Below, piece after piece: positions 7,516 through 14,686 of a DNA stretch of 64,000 nucleotides. This stretch comes from JALHNF01 sp031972295 (GTDB taxonomy: Bacteria; Patescibacteriota; Minisyncoccia; Phycocordibacterales; UBA5272): the NCBI GenBank assembly GCA_031972295.1, contig DALYEZ010000002.1:13289-77288 (forward strand). The letters are read 5' to 3'. The number at the start of each line of letters is the position of its first letter. Positions within the stretch are counted from its first letter, which is position 1. The position numbers and the translations under genes are program-made. The notes below the pieces were generated by a model, which had not been told where the DNA came from, ran no database searches, and was given only the letters and a program-made list of their open reading frames with translations.

Positions 7516-8547
7516 ATGGTGTTTGGGTTATCTCCAAAAGCGCGTTTCTTGTGCATCGATATCCAATTTGATGAAATGTATTTTACTGTGGTTCGGAAGA
7601 CAGGAGACTTTTTTGAGATTGATTTTTCAGAAAAACTCCAAATGGAAAAGGGTATTTTTGAGGGATCAAGAGTGCGTACCCCTGGGAAGATAGCGGATGT
7701 GCTTCAGCAAATAAAGAAAAAGTTCGGAACACTTCCGGTGCTCGCAAGTGTTCCAGAGCATTTCTCGTATGCAACGCTTTTGCCAAGCGAGACGTACTCA
7801 TCTTCTTCGGATATACGGAAAGCCTTACATACACTTATACCTACACCATCATATGTTTGGACAAGTGCGTTTCAAAAAAATAAGTCTTCCTACACAGCTC
7901 TTCAGTCTGCTGAAAAAGAGGTGTGTAATGCCCTCTACGCACTTGTTAAAAGTATAGGTTTTACTTCTATTGTCATATATCCACGAGCACTTGCCTTGTC
8001 TGAGCTTAATGGAATCAAAGATGCTGTTGTGTGTAATTTTAGTAAAAAACAAACTGCAGTTTTTTCTGTCTATAATTCACATACAATAGGATTTTCTCTT
8101 ATTCCATACGGAACTGATCAGCTTACTGAAAAAATGCAGAGCAGATTTTCTTTGAAAGATGACGAGGTGTCTGAGGTTTTAAGTGCATATGGAACGGATG
8201 TTCTCCCAAGAAAAGAAGGGCACCTTGTTCATGGAATTATTCACACATTCCTTTCGCCTATTGTTGATGAGATTCAATCTCTTGAGTTGCGTCAATCTGA
8301 ATATGGTCTGCAAGTGAGTAAAGAATTTTTTGTTACCGGAAGCCCTGCTCAATATAATGGTGTCGTTGAAGATATCTCTAGGATGACGAGAACGCAAGTA
8401 CAGCCTTTAGATGTATGGGAGGGGGTTATTGATTTGAATGTCTATATTCCACATATTCATAAAAATGAGTCACATGAATACGCAGGTATTGCTGGACTCA
8501 TGAATATTCTTAAGAAGGGAACACGATATCAGCCGTTTGACCTGTAA
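7516..8547 (+). CDS. PilM/FtsA-like actin-fold ATPase homologue
   Basis: 343 aa from ATG 7516. N-terminal LCIDIQFDEMYFTVV and central AVVCNFSKKQTAVFSV stand where actin-fold proteins have their phosphate loops; SKEFFVTGSPAQYNGVVEDIS is the adenosine region. This is typical of PilM-type assembly proteins, but key phosphate-binding Gly/Asp residues look eroded, so ATP binding is uncertain. No other pilus genes are near. The upstream Met at 7498 is excluded by the -10 at 7504-7509. Confidence 0.65.
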   Translation: MVFGLSPKARFLCIDIQFDEMYFTVVRKTGDFFEIDFSEKLQMEKGIFEGSRVRTPGKIADVLQQIKKKFGTLPVLASVPEHFSYATLLPSETYSSSSDIRKALHTLIPTPSYVWTSAFQKNKSSYTALQSAEKEVCNALYALVKSIGFTSIVIYPRALALSELNGIKDAVVCNFSKKQTAVFSVYNSHTIGFSLIPYGTDQLTEKMQSRFSLKDDEVSEVLSAYGTDVLPRKEGHLVHGIIHTFLSPIVDEIQSLELRQSEYGLQVSKEFFVTGSPAQYNGVVEDISRMTRTQVQPLDVWEGVIDLNVYIPHIHKNESHEYAGIAGLMNILKKGTRYQPFDL

Positions 8548-8583
8548 CGGTATTGGTTGCTAGAGTGAGCAGAGTTTATATAT

Positions 8584-8655
8584 CCTCCGATAGTTCAATG
8601 GATAGAACGAGAGCCTTCTAAGCTCTTAATGCAGGTTCGATTCCTGCTCGGAGGA
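8584..8655 (+). tRNA. tRNA-Arg(TCT)
   Basis: Acceptor CCTCCGA/TCGGAGG, D-stem GTTC/GAAC, anticodon stem AGAGC/GCTCT with loop CTTCTAA, T-arm GCAGG-TTCGATT-CCTGC, discriminator A, CCA not encoded. It reads AGA and AGG. Directly downstream lies a trailer element with an inverted copy of the tRNA's 3' strand. Confidence 0.95.
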
Positions 8656-8811
8656 CACGTTTAAGAACCATGGCTGATTATTAAACGTGTCCTCCGAAGG
8701 AAAGCCTTTGAGGGCTTTCCGTGCAGGAATCGAAAAGGTTCTCCCATATTTTTAAGAAGTTCTACTTCGAAAAAATGGGAAACCTGTACCGTTCCCGTAG
8801 GGAAAGATTCC
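8656..8811 (+). repeat. tRNA-trailer element, copy 1 (after tRNA-Arg)
   Basis: The tRNA 3' strand and flank 8636-8664 (29 nt, from the T-loop onward) is perfectly complementary to 8681-8697 plus 8723-8734. A private 9-bp hairpin (AGGAAAGCC/GGCTTTCC, about 8698-8722) is inserted at the T-stem/acceptor junction of the inverted copy. The shared cassette follows: GGAATCGAAAAGG from 8726, a variable hairpin, CCTGTACC, then TTCCC-GTA-GGGAA, and GATTCC at 8806-8811. GGAATC at the left can pair with the terminal GATTCC. Distance between the tRNA GATTCC (8639) and the terminal GATTCC is 167 bp. Similar copies follow tRNA-His and tmRNA. Confidence 0.8.
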
Positions 8812-8820
8812 TTGAGATAT

Positions 8821-9107
8821 CCTCTTTACTTTTTTACTAGTTGGACGTATTCTTTTATTGGAGCTGAACGTCTCTCACCGCTGAAATCTACTGCTAAAGC
8901 GGGATGATAAAAGAGACTAGAGGGAGTGCTTAGGCATAGCCCAGACCAACAGCTAAGGTACTTGAATCATGGTACCGAAGCTTCGGGTAGTTCCCCAGTA
9001 GTATCTCGCTACGTAGAACGTGCGAAGGGGAGATGTATAGGTTGAAAACTACGGTAGGCTCCCTTTATTTTGTCCCGTTGGCCATGTGCCGACGGGATTT
9101 ATTTTTT
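8821..9107 (+). ncRNA. unidentified structured RNA candidate ending in a terminator
   Basis: No ORF covers these bases. Strong local stems are visible: GGTAC/GTACC around 8957-8975, the palindrome CCGAAGCTTCGG, GTAG/CTAC near 9000, and TTCCCC pairing with GGGGAG near 9026. Two stretches resemble 23S rRNA domain II in the right order: AGCCCAGACC-AA-CAGCTAAGGT near 8938-8959 and ACCGAAGCTTCGGG near 8974. The segment that lies between them in real 23S, including the GTPase-centre helices, is missing. It may be a rearranged rRNA remnant or an independent RNA. Confidence 0.45.
9073..9107 (+). terminator. intrinsic terminator of the unidentified RNA
   Basis: TCCCGTTGGC, CATGT loop region, GCCGACGGGA, then a T-rich tract to 9107. 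Confidence 0.85.
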
Positions 9108-9138
9108 CCAAAAACAAACCCCTCATCCATGAGGGGTC
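9108..9138 (-). terminator. terminator of the helical hypothetical gene
   Basis: ACCCCTC/GAGGGGT hairpin at 9119-9138, read on the minus strand into a T-rich tract; the stop codon lies inside the stem. Confidence 0.75.
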
Positions 9139-9479
9139 GGAGTAAACACGACATCGTCTGGCATGTTTCTCCGCATAAGATCTTCAATACTTTGTTCTAT
9201 ATTGTGAACGAGGAGCATTGCTTGGAGAAACGAAAGCAGTCGATATGCCGCATTGTATTTTTCTTGGTCGATAAGTTCTATTATTTTGTAAGCGAGATAG
9301 AGACAGTGGTTGAGTTGCCTTGTTTTGGTAAGGTCTGCGAAAGTGGCAAAAATGTCAGCTCGCTCATTTATAGCACCACGACCTTCTAATTTCTGTATGT
9401 AGAGCTCTGCAACCGACTTTATTTTCTGAGATTTCACAATACTCTCCTTGAGTTTGTGGTAACTAGTGAAATATACCAT
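9123..9479 (-). CDS. all-helical hypothetical protein
   Basis: 118 aa, no signal or membrane segment. Helical, charged sequence such as HKLKESIVKSQKIKSVAELYIQKL and NHCLYLAYKIIELIDQEKYNAAYRLLSFLQAML suggests a bundle of four or five helices, possibly a dimerising or adaptor protein. It is divergent from the DHH phosphoesterase gene with starts 46 nt apart. Family unknown. Confidence 0.6.
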   Translation of the reverse strand: MVYFTSYHKLKESIVKSQKIKSVAELYIQKLEGRGAINERADIFATFADLTKTRQLNHCLYLAYKIIELIDQEKYNAAYRLLSFLQAMLLVHNIEQSIEDLMRRNMPDDVVFTPTPHG

Positions 9480-9525
9480 CTTTTGGACTAATCAGCATAT
9501 TTTGCTAGCCTGTAATTATAAGACT

Positions 9526-10386
9526 ATGAATATCCAGCCTATCTGTATTTACCATAAAGACTGCTCCGACGGCACTGCCGCTGCGACAGTATTTCTTCGT
9601 AAATTTCCAGAGGGCAAAACATTTCCTTTTGACCATGGCTATACAGCCGAAGATGCTGAAAAAGTTCTCTCTGTTTTAACACCAGATACTGTTGTGTATA
9701 CTGTGGACTGCACTCTTTTAGCAAAAGAGTGTTTGGAGAGGGGGAACAAAGTAATCTCACTTGATCACCATATTAGTCTTTACGAAGATATGATAGGGCT
9801 TGCAAAAACACAAGCAAACTACACCTATATTTTTAATAACGATCTCTCAGGGGCAACACTTGCTTGGACACATTTTTTTCCAGATGAATCTATTCCATAC
9901 TTTCTCACTCTTGTACAAGACATTGATTTGTGGACTAAAAAGTTTGAAGATTCTCAATATTTTGTTAACTGGAGCGCCATGCAAAGAAATAAGCCAGAAG
10001 TGTTACTTGATCTTTTTACAAATGAAAACACTTTAGCTGTATGTCTAGAAAAGGGTAAATCAATTCAGGATCTTAACAATTACTATTTAAATGCGTATAA
10101 AGAAAAGGCAAAACCTCTTTACATAAAGTATGCCGAACACAAGATACCCACATACAACTCTACTTTTTTACAAAATGATATTGCGAGTATGTTAGCCGAT
10201 AGGGACCTGGGGGTAGCGATAGCTTTTTCAATAAAAGAAAATAGTGTTCGAATGAGCGTTCGTTCGATAAGAGATTCAAAGGTATCTGCACTTGAAGTTG
10301 CAAAAAGTTTTGGTGGTGGCGGACACAGAAATGCAGCCGGTTGTGAGGTTGATTTTAGCACATTTACTCAGCTAATATATAAATGA
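9526..10386 (+). CDS. DHH-family phosphoesterase
   Basis: 286 aa. The metal-binding signature DHH is in VISLDHHISL, preceded by YHKDCSDGTAAA with the first Asp pair. The C-terminal DHHA1-type RNA/substrate motif is GGGGHRNAAGCEV. This arrangement fits stand-alone DHH-DHHA1 enzymes that hydrolyse nano-RNA, pApA or similar short nucleotides. ATG 9526 is used because the domain begins there; the preceding frame (from 9466) has no family support. A TAATTA hexamer lies 13 nt upstream. Confidence 0.85.
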   Translation: MNIQPICIYHKDCSDGTAAATVFLRKFPEGKTFPFDHGYTAEDAEKVLSVLTPDTVVYTVDCTLLAKECLERGNKVISLDHHISLYEDMIGLAKTQANYTYIFNNDLSGATLAWTHFFPDESIPYFLTLVQDIDLWTKKFEDSQYFVNWSAMQRNKPEVLLDLFTNENTLAVCLEKGKSIQDLNNYYLNAYKEKAKPLYIKYAEHKIPTYNSTFLQNDIASMLADRDLGVAIAFSIKENSVRMSVRSIRDSKVSALEVAKSFGGGGHRNAAGCEVDFSTFTQLIYK

Positions 10387-10393
10387 AAACAAA

Positions 10394-10711
10394 ATGAATT
10401 TAGAAAAACCATTTCAAGGTGAAAATCTTGTACAAGAGGGAACGGTTGAGTATTCTCGTCTACACCATCCTGTGCTTTGGGAGATGATAGATTCTGTGTG
10501 CAGTATTTCTGATTGCAAGGGGTCAGTCTTAGAAGTGTTGGCTATGGAAACATACCAATCACTACCCTTTGATACAGGTGTTGTATTTAAAGAGTGGCAG
10601 GAAGATGGTGTTTTTGAAGAAAAAACAAAATATTTACAAGAAGTAATTAAGGGATTTTTAAATAATCCGACAAAAGAAAATGTGCGTTTAATTACTAAAG
10701 CTTTAGGGTAA
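10394..10711 (+). CDS. hypothetical protein following the DHH gene
   Basis: 105 aa, soluble and acidic, with LHHPVLWEMIDSVCSISDCKGSVLEVLAMETYQ and a helical end. It follows the phosphoesterase by 7 nt, so the two are probably co-transcribed. I recognise no domain. Confidence 0.55.
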   Translation: MNLEKPFQGENLVQEGTVEYSRLHHPVLWEMIDSVCSISDCKGSVLEVLAMETYQSLPFDTGVVFKEWQEDGVFEEKTKYLQEVIKGFLNNPTKENVRLITKALG

Positions 10712-10728
10712 TATTTGAACTGTAGGTG

Positions 10729-10801
10729 TGGGCGGTGAGGGATTTGAACCCCCGACCTTTTCGGTGTAAACGAATTGCTCTACCAACTGAGCTAACCGCC
10801 C
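10729..10801 (-). tRNA. tRNA-Val(TAC)
   Basis: Acceptor GGGCGGT/ACCGCCC, D-stem GCTC/GAGC, anticodon loop TTTACAC giving TAC, T-arm GGGGG-TTCAAAT-CCCTC, discriminator A, CCA not encoded. The outer anticodon-stem pair is A-A. The antisense strand forms an ORF that fuses artificially to uppS. Confidence 0.93.
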
Positions 10802-10857
10802 GTTCGGAATACAGTAACGTATTTTACTCTTTTACGCAATTGTACGATACTACCTCT

Positions 10858-11526
10858 ATGAATTTGTCAAAAACCATTGGGATAATTATGGACGGCAATA
10901 GACGCTTTGCAAAGCAAAAAGGCTTGGCTACGAAAGAAGGGCACGAAGCTGGTGCGCGTAAACTTAAAGAAGTTCTTGAATGGATCAAACCTACTTCTAT
11001 AGAGAATGTTATTTGTTACGCATTTTCAACAGAGAATTGGAAACGTTCGGAAGAAGAGGTTCAGGGACTTATGAACTTGGTTGCAAAAATTTTGGCAGAT
11101 AAAGAGCTACTTTCTGGCGGGTATGCTCTCTCAGTGATTGGAGAAAAAGAAAAGTTACCAATGACTGTCCGGACTGCAATTTCTTTTGCTGAAAACACAA
11201 CAAAACATTTTGATAAAAAACTTTTCATCGCACTTTCTTATGGTGGACGGGCAGAACTTGTACGCGCCTGCAACAATCTCGTAGAAAAAGGCAAAACATC
11301 TATAACTGAAGAAGATATTCAAAGCGAACTCTATACAAAAGACATTCCTGATCCAGATCTTATTATCCGCACCGGTGGTCGTCACTCGCTTTCTAACTTT
11401 CTTGTTTGGCAATCTGCCTACGCAGAACTATATGTAACAGACACATTATGGCCAGATCTAACCAAAGAAGAGTTGTTGGGCTTATTTGAACGATTCTCCG
11501 TCGCAACTCGCAAGATGGGTGCATAA
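10858..11526 (+). CDS. uppS: isoprenyl (undecaprenyl) diphosphate synthase
   Basis: Cis-prenyltransferase that makes the C55 lipid carrier. GIIMDGNRRFAKQKG has the catalytic Asp in the MDGN loop; YAFSTENWKRSEEEV, ALSYGGRAEL and DLIIRTGGRHSLSNFLVWQSAYAELY are all family motifs. Length (222 aa) is normal. ATG 10858 is the family start; the longer frame is an artefact through the antisense of tRNA-Val. A TACGAT hexamer begins 15 nt upstream. It works with uppP at 15479. Confidence 0.95.
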   Translation: MNLSKTIGIIMDGNRRFAKQKGLATKEGHEAGARKLKEVLEWIKPTSIENVICYAFSTENWKRSEEEVQGLMNLVAKILADKELLSGGYALSVIGEKEKLPMTVRTAISFAENTTKHFDKKLFIALSYGGRAELVRACNNLVEKGKTSITEEDIQSELYTKDIPDPDLIIRTGGRHSLSNFLVWQSAYAELYVTDTLWPDLTKEELLGLFERFSVATRKMGA

Positions 11527-11542
11527 AGGCTATAGTGTCCCT

Positions 11543-12313
11543 ATGAAGAAAGTGGCTATCAAAAAACTATACGAAGACGAGCATGTGGTGGTGATTTCAA
11601 AACCAGCCGGGCTTATGGTGCATCCAGATGGACGAAGTCGGGAAACGACTGTTGTTAGTTGGGTGAAAAGAAATTATCCAGAAATAAAGGATATTGGGGA
11701 GGTATTTCATTTTGAAGAAGGTAAAAAGAAAAAGGAAATTGCACGTCCAGGCATTGTGCATCGTTTGGATAAAGACACTTCAGGGGTGCTGCTCATTTGT
11801 AAAACAGAAGAAGGGTTTCGAAAATTAAAAGCGCAATTTAAAAATCATACTGTTAAGAAGGTCTATCGAGCGCTCGTGTGGGGACACATCAAACAAGACA
11901 CGGGAATTATTGATGCGCCGATTGCCCGAAGCAAAAGCGACTTCCGTGCACGTACGGTGCCGAATCATTTTGATGAAGACTCCCGAGGTACTGAACGAGA
12001 AGCTATTACGCGCTACAAAGTGCTTGGGAAATTCTTTTTAGGAAATAAAGATAAAAAAATGCCAGTAACTTATGTGGAGCTTTTGCCGCTTACTGGGCGT
12101 ACCCATCAGCTCCGTGTTCACTGTAAGACCATGCGTCACCCCATGATCGACGATAAGCTCTATGGACCAGAGGATAAGTCAGAAGTTCTTGGGAGAACAG
12201 CTCTCCACGCCTTCCGGCTTACCTTTGTTTCTCCAAAAGCAGGGCTACAAACGGTAGAATGTCCGCTTCCGGAAGACTTCACAAAAACCCTTGCGAAGCT
12301 TACGAAAGTGTGA
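11543..12313 (+). CDS. RluA/RluD-family rRNA pseudouridine synthase
   Basis: Isomerises uridines in rRNA. The catalytic Asp lies in GIVHRLDKDTSGVLLICK, and the C-terminal YVELLPLTGRTHQLRVH with HPMIDDKLYG confirms the branch. An S4-like N-terminal domain is absent; the protein starts directly at KKLYEDEHVVVISKPAGLMVHP. TATAGT at 11531-11536 begins exactly 12 nt before ATG 11543, a leaderless start. The gene overlaps the promoter but not the coding part of L19. Confidence 0.92.
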   Translation: MKKVAIKKLYEDEHVVVISKPAGLMVHPDGRSRETTVVSWVKRNYPEIKDIGEVFHFEEGKKKKEIARPGIVHRLDKDTSGVLLICKTEEGFRKLKAQFKNHTVKKVYRALVWGHIKQDTGIIDAPIARSKSDFRARTVPNHFDEDSRGTEREAITRYKVLGKFFLGNKDKKMPVTYVELLPLTGRTHQLRVHCKTMRHPMIDDKLYGPEDKSEVLGRTALHAFRLTFVSPKAGLQTVECPLPEDFTKTLAKLTKV

Positions 12314-12327
12314 TATTTTCTATACTC

Positions 12328-12756
12328 ATGAAGACATCTATTCAACTTTCACCAGTGGATATCGAAGCGCGCAAGAAACTTGAGTTTAGCTCAGGTGACA
12401 CAGTGCGCGTGTGGACAAAAATTGCTGACGAAAAAAACAAAGGAAAATTCCGTCTCCAGGCGTTTGAAGGAATGGTACTTGCTCGTAAACACGGCACTCA
12501 AGCAGGAGCTACTTTCACTGTTCGAAAGGTAGCAAGTGGTGTAGGTGTTGAACGTATCTTCCCACTCTTTTCTCCAATGGTTGATTCTATTGAACTCACT
12601 AAGAAAGCTCAGGCTCGTCGATCAAAACTCTACTATGTTCGAGACAAAGCGGTAAAAGATATTCGTCGCAAGATGAAATCGCAAGTTGTTCGAAAGGTAA
12701 AATCTGGTACAACAACTGCAGAAATTGCCGAGACAGCAGTAGAAGCAGAAGAATAA
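12328..12756 (+). CDS. rplS: 50S ribosomal protein L19
   Basis: 142 aa with the L19 core FSSGDTVRVWTKI, QAFEGMVLARK, FTVRKVASGVGVERIFPLFSP and RRSKLYYVRD. A C-terminal extension after KVKSG is rich in Thr, Ala and Glu. The ATG sits directly after the hexamers TATTTT/TATACT (12314-12326), so the mRNA has essentially no leader; the longer frame from 12259 overlaps the preceding gene and is not real. Confidence 0.95.
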   Translation: MKTSIQLSPVDIEARKKLEFSSGDTVRVWTKIADEKNKGKFRLQAFEGMVLARKHGTQAGATFTVRKVASGVGVERIFPLFSPMVDSIELTKKAQARRSKLYYVRDKAVKDIRRKMKSQVVRKVKSGTTTAEIAETAVEAEE

Positions 12757-12758
12757 TA

Positions 12759-12793
12759 AAAACAAAAGCCACAGCAATGTGGTTTTTGTTTTG
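12759..12793 (+). terminator. terminator after rplS
   Basis: AACAAAAGCCACA at 12761-12773 pairs with TGTGGTTTTTGTT at 12779-12790. Confidence 0.8.
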
Positions 12794-12808
12794 TGGTATT
12801 ATTTAGGT

Positions 12809-13066
12809 ATGAATTTAGAAGGAGCAAAGGATTACCATGGAGTGTTTCCTGAAAATACATTCAGAACACACATTGGTTCCAGTGAGATTATCAAAACCCT
12901 TGAAGGGCTTATCCAAAACAAGAGAGCTCAATTATCGAGTGAAGAATTAGCTCTCTTTGAGCAGGCAATAAAACAAGCAAATGATGAATTAGGTGAAAGG
13001 CTTCGCGCAAATGATATAACCGCACAGCAAAAGTACCAGTTGCGAATTCGCGAGCTTTGCGAATAA
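12809..13066 (+). CDS. hypothetical protein, 85 aa
   Basis: Starts MNLEGAKDYHGVFPEN and ends with a helical region SSEELALFEQAIKQANDELGERLRAN. Soluble, no recognised domain. TATTAT at 12797-12802 begins exactly 12 nt before the ATG, which rules out the upstream Met at 12779 that lies inside the rplS terminator. Confidence 0.6.
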   Translation: MNLEGAKDYHGVFPENTFRTHIGSSEIIKTLEGLIQNKRAQLSSEELALFEQAIKQANDELGERLRANDITAQQKYQLRIRELCE

Positions 13067-13074
13067 GTTCTTTC

Positions 13075-13103
13075 TTGTCTCACCTGAGTTTTTGAGCTAG
13101 AAT
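13075..13103 (+). promoter_or_regulatory. tRNA-Leu promoter
   Basis: TTGTCT at 13075-13080, 17-nt spacer, TAGAAT at 13098-13103; the tRNA begins 20 nt later. Confidence 0.65.
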
Positions 13104-13123
13104 GCACCCACAGTTAAATATAT

Positions 13124-13207
13124 GCTCAGGTGGCGAAACTGGTAGACGCACTACCTTGAGGTGGTAGCGCCCGCAAGGGCATGGAAGTTCAAGTCTTCTC
13201 CTGAGCA
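13124..13207 (+). tRNA. tRNA-Leu(GAG)
   Basis: Class II tRNA: acceptor GCTCAGG/CCTGAGC, anticodon stem CTACC/GGTAG with loop TTGAGGT (GAG), long variable arm CGCCCGCAAGGGC, T-arm GGAAG-TTCAAGT-CTTCT, discriminator A, CCA not encoded. Reads CUU and CUC. Confidence 0.94.
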
Positions 13208-13395
13208 CAAAAGCCTTTAAAAATCTCCGACTACTCGGAGATTTTAGCTTTTGTGCAGCGGAGCGCGACTGGCGCGAGCTGGGTGAGAAATGTGTCGAAA
13301 CACATTTCGCAAGACCTTTTCAGGTTGCAGCGAGTGAACAACGAAGCGAAATCGAAAAGGTGTACAGATTCTGTAAGAATCGAGGAAATTTTCGG
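13208..13395 (+). repeat. tRNA-trailer element, decayed copy (after tRNA-Leu)
   Basis: GCACAAAAGC at the tRNA end (13205-13214) is inverted as GCTTTTGTGC at 13247-13256, with an internal hairpin CTCCGA/TCGGAG between. The inverted copy of the T-arm is not recognisable. The shared cassette is partly present: AATCGAAAAGGTGTAC at 13350-13365 followed by GATTC-TGTA-GAATC (13367-13381) with the usual GTA loop core. The terminal GATTCC of the other copies is missing. The right boundary is a guess. Confidence 0.55.
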
Positions 13396-13565
13396 AGCGA
13401 CGGCGAGAAAATATCTGTGACCAAATGTTAAGAAAACCCTTTTAGGTCGCGAGCATTTTCAGCAGAAAATGACTTGTGACCAAAACGTAAACAATTCCCG
13501 CTTTTAGGCTTTTGTGTTAGCATACAAAAACGAATAAAGAAGGGTTTAGCCTTTGTATTCAGGAT
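13396..13565. other. gene-free stretch with hairpins upstream of tRNA-His
   Basis: No ORF. One clear hairpin: GGTC near 13445 with ATTTTC-AGCA-GAAAAT inside and GACC near 13478. GTGACCAAA occurs twice (near 13417 and 13475). A tRNA-His promoter is not evident beyond a TATTCA hexamer shortly before the tRNA. Confidence 0.4.
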
Positions 13566-13638
13566 GGTGTCTATGGTGTAACGGTTAACACAGAGGCTTG
13601 TGGAGCCTTTAATTCGGGTTCGATTCCCGATAGACACC
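13566..13638 (+). tRNA. tRNA-His(GTG)
   Basis: Acceptor GTGTCTA/TAGACAC with G-1 encoded at 13566 opposite discriminator C, anticodon loop TTGTGGA (GTG), T-arm TCGGG-TTCGATT-CCCGA. Full CCA is not encoded. An intact, well-paired gene. Confidence 0.95.
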
Positions 13639-13797
13639 CAAAAATGAACGAAGTGATTTTTTTGGCGTGTCTAAACAAACAAATAGTTTTGTTTGTGTTT
13701 AGGAATTGAAAAGTCTGAATATATCGCACGGAACGTAGTGAGTACGATTTGAAGACTATACTGTTCCTGTAAGGAAAGATTCCCGATAGACACCCAA
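13639..13797 (+). repeat. tRNA-trailer element, best-preserved copy with direct repeat (after tRNA-His)
   Basis: The inverted copy of the tRNA 3' end is at 13656-13673 (TTTTTTTGGCGTGTCTA) and 13700-13710 (TAGGAATTGAA), interrupted by an AACAAACAAA/TTTGTTTGTGTT hairpin at 13674-13699. The cassette continues with GGAATTGAAAAG, a hairpin closed by AGTC/GACT, ACTATACTG, TTCCT-GTA-AGGAA, and GATTCC. From 13778 to 13797 the sequence repeats the tRNA-His 3' end 13622-13641 perfectly over 20 bp, giving a direct repeat with a 156-bp period. This looks like an insertion that copied its target. Confidence 0.8.
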
Positions 13798-13835
13798 GTT
13801 AGTTTTCTGCTTCAAAAAATGTTTTACTGCTACTA

Positions 13836-14669
13836 GTGAAGAAATTCTTATGGCATTATAAACGAGCAAAGCGCGACGGATACGGACTACTTTTTTTGTG
13901 GCGAGCATTTTTGCATTTCACACACATCTCCTCTTTCATTATTTTTGAGCGCAAAGGTGTAAAACTGTATTGCCACAACGATCCGTTTTCTTTTTGGCTA
14001 TGGAATCACAAAGATGAACTTCGTGAGGACGAACTTTTTTTTGAACGGTTTCTGCGGGAAGGGGATACAGTGATTGATGCTGGAGCAAACATTGGGCTAC
14101 TTACGCTTCGTGCGGCAAAAATAGTTGGAGTGCGAGGTAAGGTAATCTCGATAGAGCCTCACCCAGAAACATTTCGTTGGCTTAAGAAAAACACACTTTT
14201 GAACCGATTTTTAAACATACAATTTTTTAATATTGCCGTCGGACATAAACAACAACTTGTTTCATTTACTGATTTTAAAATTAAAGACATAAACAAAATA
14301 TCAGAAAAAGAGGGAACACTTAAACTCCCATTAACGACTCTAGACACGTTGTGTAGTGATGTGTCACGCTGCATGCTTCTTAAAATTGACGTAGAGGGAT
14401 TTGAATTACCAGCACTCTTTGGCGCCGAGGAACTTCTTAAAAAAACTGATGTTGTTATGTTTGAAAGTTCGCCGCGGAATTTCGCTCTTCAGAATTATTC
14501 TCTGCAAGACATTTTTAGGTATCTGGAATTGCAAGGCTTTTCCGTGTTCAAAATACGTCCTGATTTCACAACAGAACACACGGCATCAAACTATGAGACC
14601 GTTGTAAAATATGAAAATCTCTTTGCTACCAAAGATCTAGTTTTTTTAGAAAAAAGACTTAATGGGTAA
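13836..14669 (+). CDS. FkbM-family SAM-dependent methyltransferase
   Basis: 277 aa, GTG start. Class I motif VIDAGANIGLLTLRAAKIVG binds SAM; ISIEPHPETFRWLKKN is motif II; LKIDVEGFELPALFGAEEL is the FkbM signature. FkbM enzymes usually O-methylate sugars or polyketides, often of surface glycans. No glycosyltransferase genes are adjacent. The start follows a TACTAG hexamer closely, again with little room for a leader. Confidence 0.88.
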   Translation: MKKFLWHYKRAKRDGYGLLFLWRAFLHFTHISSFIIFERKGVKLYCHNDPFSFWLWNHKDELREDELFFERFLREGDTVIDAGANIGLLTLRAAKIVGVRGKVISIEPHPETFRWLKKNTLLNRFLNIQFFNIAVGHKQQLVSFTDFKIKDINKISEKEGTLKLPLTTLDTLCSDVSRCMLLKIDVEGFELPALFGAEELLKKTDVVMFESSPRNFALQNYSLQDIFRYLELQGFSVFKIRPDFTTEHTASNYETVVKYENLFATKDLVFLEKRLNG

Positions 14670-14686
14670 GATGGTATAATAAAAGT

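Noticed and set aside
8905..8950. Group I intron core (AGAGACTAGA ... GGCATAGCCCAG)
   Set aside because: Both phrases resemble the R and S elements of tRNA group I introns in the right order, but only 14 nt separate them, leaving no P3'/P8, P7 has a mismatch, and there is no interrupted exon nearby.
10726..10857. N-terminal extension of uppS (MWAVRDLNPRPFRC...)
   Set aside because: It is a translation of the antisense of tRNA-Val and lies before the -10 region; uppS homologues start at MNLSK-type sequence at 10858.
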